Below are positions 49,914 to 58,966 of a DNA stretch of 64,000 nucleotides, piece by piece. The position numbers and the translations under genes were made by a program. Within the stretch, counting starts at the first letter, position 1. Each line of letters starts with the position of its first letter. The notes beneath the pieces are model-generated. The model saw only the letters and a list, made by a program, of their open reading frames with translations. It searched no databases and was not told the origin of the DNA. This stretch comes from Actinomycetaceae bacterium. Lineage in GTDB: Bacteria > Actinomycetota > Actinomycetes > Actinomycetales > Actinomycetaceae. The stretch covers positions 62,001-126,000 of the forward strand of contig JAQYTG010000019.1 of assembly GCA_028724905.1 (NCBI GenBank). Reading direction: 5' to 3'.

Positions 49914-50417
49914 CGGAGCCTCCTCAAGAGAAGGCGGTGTGCACAGCGAGTTTTTCTCTGCGCCTTACCCGATTCTACGGTGTATACCCCACTTTTTAGG
50001 TCGCTGGCAGATGCTCCTGCATATAGCAATAAATTACATATATGCTATTTGGGTGAGCGAAATTTCGCGATGCTCGGGAGCACGCTGATTTTGTAGCTCA
50101 GGCGTTCCGTAGTTTAGGCGTGTGCCGTGACGGCTATCCGACGGCATCAACCCTGATAGCAAAGATAGCTAGCTGAAAGTTTGCTCCCTCTCGATACCCA
50201 ACAAGGCCAGGCGGTGATACCTCTGCCGCTACCGCACAGTGGTCACTCAGCTACAACGGCTACTTACCTCAGGATGACTACCAACTCCACAATCAATACT
50301 TCTGTTCGTCAGCCCCGTGATCTCCACACTGCCGACGTGGGGCTTTGATTGATGTGGGAATTGAGTGTTCGGCCAGCTTATTTGCGTATCTAGGGCGGCA
50401 TTGGGGCGTTTTTCGCA
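49914..50417. other. Divergent spacer, AT-rich element and hairpin
   Basis: No gene is supported. An AT-rich stretch (50020-50050) has ATAGCA/TGCTAT arms and could hold the minus-strand promoter. AGCCCC (near 50314) and GGGGCT (near 50338) can form a hairpin followed by TTGATTGAT, a possible weak terminator. Confidence 0.4.
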
Positions 50418-50429
50418 TACACTGAGAGC
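50418..50429 (+). promoter_or_regulatory. Leaderless -10 for the DUF6912 gene
   Basis: TACACT (50418-50423) lies six bases before GTG 50430, with no ribosome site. Confidence 0.65.
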
Positions 50430-50969
50430 GTGCGAATCTATATTCCGGTCAGCGCAGCCCAGATGCTTGCGGTAGAGATTTCTCCAGGCCGAGTGCATGG
50501 CGTGACGCCAGCAGCTCAGGCGGCTTTCCCTGAGAGTGATCGAGAGGAGCTGGAAATGCTGGCTACTCTCTATGCGGCCGACGATGCACTTTTAGCGATG
50601 CGGGAGGCGGGTGCCGCCCAGAAAGAGATGGCTGCCGCCCAGAGAGGGGGAGATTCTGCTCAGAGCGTTTCATTGCGGCGTATCGTGGCAGTGGGGGAGG
50701 TGCCCGATACCTGGGTGCGGATAGCGTCGGCGTCAGCTGATGATGCACAGCCGCCTACGTGCATGGAGCTGCTTCGTGCAGTGCCGTGGAGCAAAATTGA
50801 ATCAATCCATGTGGATGAACCTGGCAGCGAAGCGCTAGTACAGCGAGCTGTGAATGGGGATGCTGTAGCGTTTGACGCCACTGGCGATATCGAATTGCTG
50901 TGGTACGACGTCACCGAACGTGAAGCACTCGCACAAGAGCTACTGCACCCCACGGGTGAGGCTCGCTAG
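50430..50969 (+). CDS. DUF6912 family protein
   Basis: A 179-residue cytoplasmic protein. It begins MRIYIPVSAAQMLAVEI and has AVTP-like and EELEMLATLYAADDALL segments, VGEVPDTWVR, a WSKIESIHVDEP strand and the final ELLWYDVTERE, the pattern of the actinobacterial DUF6912 family; no biochemical role is known. An Ala/Gln-rich insertion (about 60-75) comes from a 21-bp duplication with GCCGCCCAGA at both copies. Its last 20 bases, including the stop, are repeated 66 bases downstream. The GTG start fits a leaderless message. Confidence 0.75.
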   Translation: MRIYIPVSAAQMLAVEISPGRVHGVTPAAQAAFPESDREELEMLATLYAADDALLAMREAGAAQKEMAAAQRGGDSAQSVSLRRIVAVGEVPDTWVRIASASADDAQPPTCMELLRAVPWSKIESIHVDEPGSEALVQRAVNGDAVAFDATGDIELLWYDVTEREALAQELLHPTGEAR

Positions 50970-51036
50970 CATTGATATTTCCTGCCCGCCACACGTCGAT
51001 GACATCGCACGTCATGCACGGGTAAGGCTCGTTAGC
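50951..51036. repeat. Direct repeat of the DUF6912 3' end
   Basis: CACGGGTGAGGCTCGCTAGC (50951-50970) contains the stop codon and recurs with two changes at 51017-51036. Weaker echoes (CGCTAGGGCTCGGAT, GGCTAGAGCTCGAAA) continue to about 51130. The rest of the 50970-51398 spacer shows no gene. Confidence 0.85.
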
Positions 51037-51398
51037 GTCCGATTCTTTTGCGCGTGGATGCGGGTGGTGATTCTCCCGCTAGGGCTCGGATATTAGGCGG
51101 AAACTCAAATATGGCTAGAGCTCGAAAATGGGTAAGGGTCCGAAGACGAGCCGCGGGATAGTCGCGGTGCACGGAGTGGAAACGAAGGAGAAAACGCAGC
51201 CAGGCGGCGCACGGCACCCACGTACACGGCGGCACGGCGTGGGAAGAGAAACGGGGGAAAACGCAGAATAGAAGCAGAAGGGCAGAAAAGCAGGAGCGAG
51301 GTTCCTGCGCCGTACCGTGTCCCATTGCTATACCGTGCGTCCATGTCTCAAGCTCACATATCTTAAGCTCACCGTCTCTTAGGCGCATATCCTAGCCT

Positions 51399-54300
51399 CT
51401 AGGCCACAACTGATAGCGTAGAACTCCCATCAGGTAGCTGCTTTAAAGCAATCCGGTTGGGTACCAGCTGTTTGAGTTCTTCCACATGGGAGACGATGCC
51501 TACCACACGTCCGCTGTGTGTGAGAGAGGTGAGAGTATTCATCACGGCTTCCCGCACATCCTCTGAAAGGGTGCCAAAACCTTCATCTATGAGAAGCGTA
51601 TCAATCTGAATCCCCCCTTGTTCCGCCTGTACTACTTCCGCTAGAGCCAGCGCTAGAGCGAGAGACGTGTAGAAAGTCTCTCCGCCTGAGAGCGACGTGG
51701 TGTCTCGTTCTTCATCTCCAGCGACTGAACCTTGCCTGTCGATCACGTGTAAATCCAAGCCAGCTTTTTTATTTCCGGAGCTCTCGTCCACTCGCACGAG
51801 TTCATAGCGGCCTGCCGAAATTTCTTCCAGATGCTCGTTAGCTCGTTCCACGACTACGTCGAAACGGGTGAGTAGCACCCAGATATTGAGCGGAATGCCG
51901 GTGAGGGAGGAACTTCCGGCACTGGCGATATTTGCCAGACGGGTGATCGGGCCAGCAGCTGTGGCCGTGGCGTGCCATTTTTTACTGGCATCCTGTACGT
52001 GTGTAAAAAGTGTGGCTGCCTCCTGTGCCACAAATTCCGCTTGGGCGGCGGCGCTGTAAGCCGTCTCTCGCTCTTGGTGCGCGGTGGAATATTCGGTTTC
52101 AAGTTCGCTCAGATCCACGCTTTCATCTCCGGTGAGTTCTGCTATCTCCGGCGCAGCGAGACGGGCTTGCACTCCGTCGAGAGCGCTGTGGTACTCGTTC
52201 ACGCGCTGGAGGGCATCGCTGCGTCTCTCGGGAGCTAAATTTGCAGCTTGGACTTCGGCAAATGAGGAAAAGGGAGAATCATGGAGTGCCTGATGGGCTT
52301 CCTCAAGGGAATTTTGCGTCGCGTTCAGTGCGTTTCGCAGGGCGGTAAAGTGCTCGCGTAGCTCCAGCAGGGCATCTCGGTCTTGTTCGAGTGCCGACAC
52401 TCGCGCAGCGACGCTCTGGTACTCGCCACGAGCAGCGGATATTTTTTGCTTTGCAGCAGCTATTGTATGAGAGGCAGTATCTATGCTCGCTTCTATGCTG
52501 GATCGCTGTTCTCGCAGCTCACTTTCGCGCGCCGAGAGCTGCCACGCGCGCTCATCAATTTTCTCCAGCTCAGCCGTGCTCGTTTCGACTGCACTCTGGG
52601 CTTTCTGGGCGGAGTCAATACGGGCAGCTATCGCTGTGGCTTCTTCTTCCAGCGAAGCTGCGGTGTGTTCGCCAAGTTGGCTGCGCAGCTCGGCCTCTTG
52701 AATGTTAGTTGTGGAAAGGGCGGCATGGGCATCGCTGACGGCAGTGGCCGCTTCAGCTAGTTTTTCTTGAGCCTGATCGACTTCCTCGCGTGTGGCGTAC
52801 TCTTCGGTGGGCGTGGCCAGATGGGGGTGGCTCGTGGAGCCGCAGACGGGGCAAGGATCGTCTGGGATGAGATTAGCTGCGAGATTGGCTGCAGTAGAGG
52901 CGATCCAACGGCGTGTGATCTCATCGAAAGAATGCTTCTCGCGCTTGTGAAATGAGATGGCTTCACGCAGTGCGGACTCTGCTTCGCGGCGAGCGGCTTG
53001 AGTGTTCGTCAGCTGAGATGAAAGCTCTTGCAAAGTGGTGACGCGCAGCCGATCATTTTCCAGCGTCGCTAGCTGCTGTGCCGTAGCGTTGGCTTGTTCA
53101 AAAGCCATCATCTGAGCTTTCCGCTGCTCCGGTATACTTTTTTGCTCGGCGCGGATGGATTCCAGCTCATCGACGAGTTCGACCAGCCGCTCGCGATAGC
53201 TCGTTACTTGATCGAGCTGGCTATGCAACTCGGTCTCCGTTTCTGCTGCACTGCGTACAGCGCCGAGAGTTTCGCCGAGCGTGGAGAGTGCTTCTGTAAG
53301 AGAGTTCGCAATACCGGCAGCGGCCTTCATGGGATCATCACAAATATCAGGGGTGGCCGCATCTGAGAAGCTGTGCAGAAGTTCGTGCAAAGAAAAATCT
53401 GCCAGCTGTGTAGATAGAGATGTACTCTGTGGCGTGAGAAGACTGTGCGGAATCTGGTGTGTCTGAGCGCGTGCCGTATCGCATTCGTGCCAGATATCAC
53501 CGACCTGCGTGAACGAGGCTCGGGCATCGTTCAGCCGCATCAGCGGGATTTGTGCAGCTTCATGCAGTGCCAAAGCTTTCTGTTCACGCTCAATATCTGG
53601 CTCTTGTTCGCACAAATGCGCGAGCTGAGCGTGCAGTTCGGTTCGCCGTTGTAGCGCGGTGGCCAGATTTTTTCCTGCCTCTAGGGCACTACGCGCCGCA
53701 GATTCTCGCTCTTGTGCCTGAATGAGGTGGGCTTGAGTACGTTTAGCTGTACGGAGTAGGGCGGCGTTTTCGTCTTTGAGAAGCTGGAGTAGCGGGGCGT
53801 CGTTATCGTCAGATTCGGGAATGCCGGAGTGCAGACGCTCAGTGCGCAACTCCTCCACGGCGGAATGCGTCTGTTCAGATAAACCAGAGTTGAGCAGCCA
53901 GGCATCCAGAGCTGAGCTGTAGCGTGAAAAAGCATCCGCGATGCGGGCATCGGCAGCTGCGGCCTGTGAGCGCAACTCCTCCGTGAAGATGCGCATATCG
54001 TCGGTGTGAAAGATCTTCTCCAGCAGAGTGGCGCGCTCCTTGGAGTTTAAACGCAGGAAATCTGCAAATTGACCCTGTGGCAGTACCACGGTCTGCACGA
54101 ACTGACGTTTGTTCATGCCGACGATGTCGGTGATCATGGCACTAGTCTCGCGGGCTTGGCTGGCGAGAGGTTCCCCTGCTTCCCAGTCGCGCTGATCAAT
54201 AGCCGATTCAGAGAGTTTCCACAGCTTTGCTGATGAAGCAATCGACACTGTGCCTGCTCCACGTTTCTTGGCTCGCTCTTGTGCGGGATAGCGCCGCACT

Positions 54301-54572
54301 CGGTAGCTCCCGTTAGCGACGGTGAAAACTAGATCAACCCAGGATTCGCTGGTGCGATCAGCATGGGAGGAGCGCATTCGTTTGTCGCTGCTCTGGGTGC
54401 CGGCTACGTCTCCATACAAAGCGAACACAATGGCGTCAATAATGGTGCTCTTTCCGCTGCCCGTCACCCCCTCAATGAGGAAGACTCCCGAAGCGGTGAG
54501 AGTGTCAAAATCTATGGCGTGACGGCCAGCAAAAGGGCCAATTCCGCAAAATTCTAGATGACGAATCAGCAT
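51399..54572 (-). CDS. sbcC: Exonuclease subunit SbcC
   Basis: A 1057-residue Rad50-like ATPase that works with SbcD on hairpins, palindromes and double-strand ends. Walker A GVTGSGKST lies at about 35-43, long coiled coils flank a zinc hook CPVC (about 573-576), and the C-terminal ABC signature SLSGGETFYTSLALALALAE (about 958) and Walker B TLLIDEGFGTLSED complete the ATP site. It starts three bases after sbcD, with AAGGAG upstream. An enzyme that cuts hairpins is of interest in a genome rich in repeats and palindromes. Confidence 0.97.
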   Translation of the reverse strand: MLIRHLEFCGIGPFAGRHAIDFDTLTASGVFLIEGVTGSGKSTIIDAIVFALYGDVAGTQSSDKRMRSSHADRTSESWVDLVFTVANGSYRVRRYPAQERAKKRGAGTVSIASSAKLWKLSESAIDQRDWEAGEPLASQARETSAMITDIVGMNKRQFVQTVVLPQGQFADFLRLNSKERATLLEKIFHTDDMRIFTEELRSQAAAADARIADAFSRYSSALDAWLLNSGLSEQTHSAVEELRTERLHSGIPESDDNDAPLLQLLKDENAALLRTAKRTQAHLIQAQERESAARSALEAGKNLATALQRRTELHAQLAHLCEQEPDIEREQKALALHEAAQIPLMRLNDARASFTQVGDIWHECDTARAQTHQIPHSLLTPQSTSLSTQLADFSLHELLHSFSDAATPDICDDPMKAAAGIANSLTEALSTLGETLGAVRSAAETETELHSQLDQVTSYRERLVELVDELESIRAEQKSIPEQRKAQMMAFEQANATAQQLATLENDRLRVTTLQELSSQLTNTQAARREAESALREAISFHKREKHSFDEITRRWIASTAANLAANLIPDDPCPVCGSTSHPHLATPTEEYATREEVDQAQEKLAEAATAVSDAHAALSTTNIQEAELRSQLGEHTAASLEEEATAIAARIDSAQKAQSAVETSTAELEKIDERAWQLSARESELREQRSSIEASIDTASHTIAAAKQKISAARGEYQSVAARVSALEQDRDALLELREHFTALRNALNATQNSLEEAHQALHDSPFSSFAEVQAANLAPERRSDALQRVNEYHSALDGVQARLAAPEIAELTGDESVDLSELETEYSTAHQERETAYSAAAQAEFVAQEAATLFTHVQDASKKWHATATAAGPITRLANIASAGSSSLTGIPLNIWVLLTRFDVVVERANEHLEEISAGRYELVRVDESSGNKKAGLDLHVIDRQGSVAGDEERDTTSLSGGETFYTSLALALALAEVVQAEQGGIQIDTLLIDEGFGTLSEDVREAVMNTLTSLTHSGRVVGIVSHVEELKQLVPNRIALKQLPDGSSTLSVVA

Positions 54573-54575
54573 GGT

Positions 54576-55928
54576 TTATTCAGCTCCTTGACGTGCGTGC
54601 TGGTGCGTGTCCCACAGTGAGCTGAGCAGCTGATCTTCCGCCGTGGTGAGATGTCGCCCTCCGTTCGTGGCAAAAAAGTCGCGCAGCATATCCAGTGGGT
54701 CAAGACGCCCCGAGCGTTCGCTGGCACCGCGAACCTGCACAGCAGGGCGATCATGGCGTACATCGAGGATGTGGGGGAAACGGGCTTTTAACTGCGCAAA
54801 GAGGTTGGGTGGACGGCTCGGATCGGTGACGTATGCGCGCACAAAATCATCTCGATGCTCGTCAAATTGAGAGCTGAGGAGTTCTTCAAGGGATCCACGA
54901 ATCGAGCACAGATGTCGGTAGACGGGAGCTGCTATGAGTTCTATATGCGGAGTGCGAGAATTATCAGAAAACGTGAGCAGTACCCCTGATTTATGCTGAT
55001 TCTCTTCAGAAAAAGAAAAGGCGATAGGGGAGCCTGAATAGCGCATCAGTGGTTCATCTGCGCGATTGACGCGCTGTGGGCCGTGCAAATGTCCGAGAGC
55101 TATGTAGTCAAGAAGAGCGTCTCCGTGTGCCGTGCGCATATCGAATAAGCTCGTCGGTACGCTGTCTACACCGCCGATGCGAATGTCCTGCTCGGAATCG
55201 CTGCTCTCGCCGCCCATCACGAATGCGTGTGCCATGACGATGCGCGGCACCATCTCTCTGCGGCTGAGCAGCTCTGCCCCTACTCCATCGGTGATATCTG
55301 CGTGAACTTTACTCAATGCCGCTGCCATGACGGCTGCGTGCGAGCGGGCGAGCAGCGGTGATTTTTCTGGAACGGGGGTGGCGGTATCGCTGCTCATTAG
55401 TGCGTCAGCGGCGAGAGTAAAGCTGTCTGAATCGTCAGCGGCGAGAGCCTCATCAGGGTTGGCGGAATCTGAATTGTAGATGCTGCTGGCAGCAATTGGC
55501 GGAGCTAGTCTCCGGCGCTCTATGTCTGGATCCAGATAGGGGAGAGCATACACCAGTGCTCCGAGATCTCCCTCGGCATTGGGCACAGGGATAGGAATGC
55601 CACTTTCTAGTGAATCTGTGCGAATTGAGAGTTCAGGGCGCATCAGGGCGCGCCCGAAGCCTAGGCGGCTGGCAGAATCGTGATTCCCAGATGTCAAAAT
55701 CACGTGAGTGCTCTCGGTGAGCCGTGCCAGCGTCTCAGAGAGAAGTTGCACCATCGTGACTGGCGGCACCCCGCGGTCGTAAATATCGCCGCAGATGAGC
55801 ACGGCATCAATCTGCTCGGAGCGTACGGTATCCACCAGAAAATCCGCCCACTGCTCAAAAGCAGGGGTGAGATCAGCTCCGTGAAGCGTGCGTCCCAGAT
55901 GCCAGTCGGAGGTGTGAAAAATTTTCAT
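54576..55928 (-). CDS. sbcD: Exonuclease subunit SbcD
   Basis: A 450-residue Mre11-like nuclease; family members are usually 380-410. Phosphoesterase motifs are HTSDWHLGRTLHG (about 4-16), GDIYDRGVPP (about 47-56), SGNHDSASRLG (about 80-90) and GHLHGPQRV (about 277-285). The extra length is a Ser/Ala/Asp-rich insertion (about 148-195) with a 30-bp duplication (CGTCAGCGGCGAGAG at 55403 and 55433). TAAGCT ends six bases before the ATG on the minus strand, so the sbcDC operon probably starts with a leaderless message. Confidence 0.96.
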   Translation of the reverse strand: MKIFHTSDWHLGRTLHGADLTPAFEQWADFLVDTVRSEQIDAVLICGDIYDRGVPPVTMVQLLSETLARLTESTHVILTSGNHDSASRLGFGRALMRPELSIRTDSLESGIPIPVPNAEGDLGALVYALPYLDPDIERRRLAPPIAASSIYNSDSANPDEALAADDSDSFTLAADALMSSDTATPVPEKSPLLARSHAAVMAAALSKVHADITDGVGAELLSRREMVPRIVMAHAFVMGGESSDSEQDIRIGGVDSVPTSLFDMRTAHGDALLDYIALGHLHGPQRVNRADEPLMRYSGSPIAFSFSEENQHKSGVLLTFSDNSRTPHIELIAAPVYRHLCSIRGSLEELLSSQFDEHRDDFVRAYVTDPSRPPNLFAQLKARFPHILDVRHDRPAVQVRGASERSGRLDPLDMLRDFFATNGGRHLTTAEDQLLSSLWDTHQHARQGAE

Positions 55929-56485
55929 ATCTCTAGCTTAGGAAATGCCTAGGGGAAATTTTGCGACAATTTTGAGTGTGCGGCTTTAGTGCGCGATTTT
56001 AATGCGCGGCAGCGTGCGGTTTTATGCGTGTGGCTTTAATGTGCAGTTTTGTGTGCGCAGTTTTGTCTGCTTAGCTCGGTGGAAACTCGTAGGCGGTTGC
56101 GGCGAAGCGCTGGTTATGGCAGCGTGCGAGCGGCTTCGCTCCCGACACGTTCACTCCCGATGTATTTGTCTGCCGCACGCTCACTCATGCCGTATTCGCT
56201 CGCCATACATTCGCTCCCAACGCACTACCCACGACACATTTATTATCCGCCATGTATTCACCCGCGATACGTTATTGACGATATATTTGCCACCACGCAT
56301 TCATCTGCGACGCACTTGCTCGCCACACATCCCCACGGCTATCGCATTTACAACTTAGAGATTATCTACCAGGGATTGCCTACCAGAGATTACCTACCAG
56401 AGTTTCCCGTGTGGCGTCACGCATCCCCAGCATCCACACCATCGCGTTTGAACTCTAGGGGATGAGTAATCTAGGGCTACCACTG
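55929..56485. other. Spacer occupied by three minisatellites
   Basis: There is no gene. Bases 55977-56070 hold a loose GTGCGGTTTTA-type repeat. Bases 56143-56333 are a degenerate 15-bp array of about 13 units. Bases 56366-56407 are three 14-bp units, CTACCAGGGATTGC, CTACCAGAGATTAC and CTACCAGAGTTTCC, with a weaker unit before them. Open frames across the array (56002-56358) are artefacts of its composition. Confidence 0.8.
56143..56333. repeat. Degenerate 15-bp minisatellite, about 13 copies
   Basis: Units such as CCATACATTCGCTCC, CCATGTATTCACCCG and CCACGCATTCATCTG follow one another with small length changes. It is the longest intergenic array in the window. Confidence 0.8.
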
Positions 56486-57295
56486 CTAGTCGTCGTCACG
56501 GATGGAATCGAGAACGGCGCGTGCGGCGTCATGCAGCAGGCCGTTGCTGGCGAGAGCATTGTTTCCCCAGGGGCCTGCCGTGCCGTCAAGACTGGTAAAT
56601 ACTCCGCCTGCTTCTTGCACAATTGGCACCAGGGCGGCCATATCGTAAAGCTGCAGCTCTGGCTCGGCAGCGATATCGACGGCTCCCTCGGCCACCAGCA
56701 TATAGCTCCAGAAATCTCCGTAAGCTCGGGTGCGCCATACACTCTGAGCCAGACGCATAAAGGCTCGTAGCTGCCCTCGTTCCTGCCATCCGCCAAAGCT
56801 CGAATACGAGAACGAAGCATCGGCTAACCTGCCCACTCGTGAGACGTGGATCCGTTTCGCGCTAGTCCAGCTCTTTCCAGTGAATGCCCCCATTCCTTTC
56901 GCTGCCCACCAGCGGCGTTTTAGTGCTGGCGCGCTGACCATTCCTAGCACGATCTCGCCATCTTCTTCGAGGCCAACGAGTGTGGCCCATACGGGCACTC
57001 CGCGCACAAAGTTTTTTGTGCCGTCAATAGGATCAATGATCCAACGCCGGTTGCTGTATCCGCTCTGGCTTCCTTGCTCTTCTCCGAAAACGGCGTCACG
57101 GGCACGGAATTGGCCGAGCAGATCTCGAATGAGCTGTTCAGCTCCTTTGTCGGCATCCGTCACCGGCGTCATATCCGGTTTGGTCTCTACGCTGAGGTCG
57201 TCGGCGTGGAAACGCTGGAGAGTGAATTCGTCTACGCGGTCAATAATCCCACTCAACACGTGCAAATCGTCGGAGAGACGGTTTCTATTATCCAT
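56486..57295 (-). CDS. hisN: Histidinol-phosphatase (inositol monophosphatase family)
   Basis: A 269-residue Mg-dependent phosphatase. The metal-site motifs are FGEEQG (about 69-74), WIIDPIDGTKNFVRG (about 85-99) and ELQLYDMAALVPIVQEAGG (about 213-231). In Actinobacteria this branch, located next to aroA and rsgA, is the histidinol-phosphatase HisN; an inositol-phosphatase role cannot be excluded. TACACT ends six bases before the ATG on the minus strand. It lies downstream of rsgA but has its own promoter and a 237-base spacer. Confidence 0.92.
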   Translation of the reverse strand: MDNRNRLSDDLHVLSGIIDRVDEFTLQRFHADDLSVETKPDMTPVTDADKGAEQLIRDLLGQFRARDAVFGEEQGSQSGYSNRRWIIDPIDGTKNFVRGVPVWATLVGLEEDGEIVLGMVSAPALKRRWWAAKGMGAFTGKSWTSAKRIHVSRVGRLADASFSYSSFGGWQERGQLRAFMRLAQSVWRTRAYGDFWSYMLVAEGAVDIAAEPELQLYDMAALVPIVQEAGGVFTSLDGTAGPWGNNALASNGLLHDAARAVLDSIRDDD

Positions 57296-57301
57296 GTGTC
57301 C

Positions 57302-57307
57302 AGTGTA
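57302..57307 (-). promoter_or_regulatory. Leaderless -10 for hisN
   Basis: On the minus strand TACACT is followed by six bases (GGACAC) and the ATG. Confidence 0.65.
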
Positions 57308-57532
57308 AAGCCAGAGGCATGATAGGCGCGTGACGTCAGGCGCCGGTGTACGTTTGAAGCTCCGGCATTATCTGTAGGAGTTATCTCCAGGAGTTACGGG
57401 CAGGGCTCGCATCCAAAAAAGTAATCCCAAAAAATAGGCTAAAAAGTACATCCTGGATGTGTGCCCAAGGTTAGCATCTAGGATGTGCTCCGGAGCTGGT
57501 TCACTCCAACGCCGGTTTACTAGGATGTAGCT

Positions 57533-58966
57533 TTAAGCCCAGTCTGGTTTGTCGAGCGCTTCCAAGAGCCGATGATAGCTAGCTACGCGCGCTTGCAAAG
57601 ATGGCGAATCTACAGCGGCAAGGGCACATTCGGGCGATCCGGCATGGTGAGTACATCCGCGTGGGCAATCGTCCGTGAGTGTGAGGAGATCTGGAAAACC
57701 GCGCAGTAGTGAATCGGCGCTGACGTGCGCTAAACCAAAACCGCGCACCCCAGGGGTGTCGATCACCACGGTGGAGGCATTCGGCGTAGTTTCTAGAGCG
57801 CCCCCTCGGGAAATATTGTGTGCGTGTGCGGTTGTGGGTGTGGTTTCTTGCGGGAGCGTTAGGGCAACTGCGGAGGTGGATGTGTGGCGGCCTTTTCCGG
57901 TGACGGCGTTCACCGCGCCGGTGGCGCGCGCTGCGTGGGGAACGAGGGCATTGATCAGGGTGCTTTTGCCTACGCCCGACTGCCCGATAAGGACGCTCAC
58001 GTGTCCGGCAAGCGCTGCTTTTACTGCTTCGATTCCGTCCGATTTGGCTGTGGCAACGCCTGTATCGGACGGGGCCTCAGCTGGCAAAACGCCGCGTGTG
58101 GCAGCGGATGGGGCCGCCGCGCTCGCAAGTGGCACCGCCATATCAGCAGGTAGCGTCGGTGCGTTAGGTGATAGCTCCGCCATGTTGGCAGGTAGTGTCG
58201 CCGTGCCAACGGGTAATGTCGGTGTGCTGGTGTCCGTGCCTATGCCCGCGCTCGTGGGGACGGCTGTCACATTGGCCGATAGCTCTGCCGTAGCAGTGGG
58301 CAACTCCGCCGCGCCCGCAGGTAGCTCCGTCATATCAGTGGATAGCGCCGCTGTGCCAACGTCTAGCACTGCCGCGTTAGGGGATGTTTCCGTCACGCTA
58401 TCGGGCAGTGCCGTCACGAAAATCTGCAGGTCAAGCGGAGAGTAGTCGGCTACGATCTCACGCTGCGAGGTTATGTCTGCTTTGGTAAACACCACAATAG
58501 GCTCTAGGCCAGCGTCGTATGCTGCTACCAGGCAGCGGTCAATGAAGCCAGTTTTGGGGGCGGGCTGAGTTAGCGCGGAGACGATGACCATCTGATCGGC
58601 ATTGGCAACGATCACCCGTTCATGCCCTGCTTCATCTCCGTCTTCTGCTGTGCGGCGCAGTGCTGTGCGGCGCTCGTCTATTGCCACGATTCTGGCGAGA
58701 GTGTCTTTTGCGCCGGAAAGATCGCCCACGATGGCGCACACATCCCCCACGGCTACCGATCCCCGAGGTAGTTCACGGGCTTTGACGGCTACAAGTTCGG
58801 TGGAATCGTCGAGCATCGTGACGCCGTATCGGCCGCGATCTATGGCCGTCACTCGTCCACGGCGAGCGGCAGAATAGTCGGGGCGAATTTTTGTGCGCGG
58901 GCGGGAGCCACGTCCTGGCCGCACGTGTACGCGGGGGTCGTCGGTGCCGATGTCTCTGCGGCTCAT
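57533..58966 (-). CDS. rsgA: Ribosome small subunit GTPase RsgA with repeat insertion
   Basis: A 477-residue RsgA; typical length is 290-360. It has an OB-fold (about 35-100), the circularly permuted GTPase with G4 TKAD (161-164) first and then G1 GQSGVGKST (328-336) and G3 DTPGVRGFG (about 396-404), and a C-terminal zinc finger DDCPRGCTHH. Between G4 and G1, about 125 extra residues (186-310) are built from a seven-residue Ala/Thr/Leu/Pro repeat coded by a 21-bp array. RsgA checks 30S subunit maturation. Its ATG overlaps the aroA stop by four bases. Essential GTPase motifs are intact. Confidence 0.96.
   Translation of the reverse strand: MSRRDIGTDDPRVHVRPGRGSRPRTKIRPDYSAARRGRVTAIDRGRYGVTMLDDSTELVAVKARELPRGSVAVGDVCAIVGDLSGAKDTLARIVAIDERRTALRRTAEDGDEAGHERVIVANADQMVIVSALTQPAPKTGFIDRCLVAAYDAGLEPIVVFTKADITSQREIVADYSPLDLQIFVTALPDSVTETSPNAAVLDVGTAALSTDMTELPAGAAELPTATAELSANVTAVPTSAGIGTDTSTPTLPVGTATLPANMAELSPNAPTLPADMAVPLASAAAPSAATRGVLPAEAPSDTGVATAKSDGIEAVKAALAGHVSVLIGQSGVGKSTLINALVPHAARATGAVNAVTGKGRHTSTSAVALTLPQETTPTTAHAHNISRGGALETTPNASTVVIDTPGVRGFGLAHVSADSLLRGFPDLLTLTDDCPRGCTHHAGSPECALAAVDSPSLQARVASYHRLLEALDKPDWA
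58128..58382. repeat. In-frame 21-bp array inside rsgA, about 11 copies
   Basis: Units such as GATAGCTCCGCCATGTTGGC (58170 on) and GGTAGCTCCGTCATATCAGT (58320 on) recur every 21 bases in two blocks, 58128-58232 and 58257-58382, each unit coding for seven residues on the minus strand. Confidence 0.9.

Noticed and set aside
56002..56358. Open frames over the 15-bp minisatellite with apparent peptide repeats
   Set aside because: Peptide periodicity is explained by the DNA array; drift in unit length breaks any single frame.
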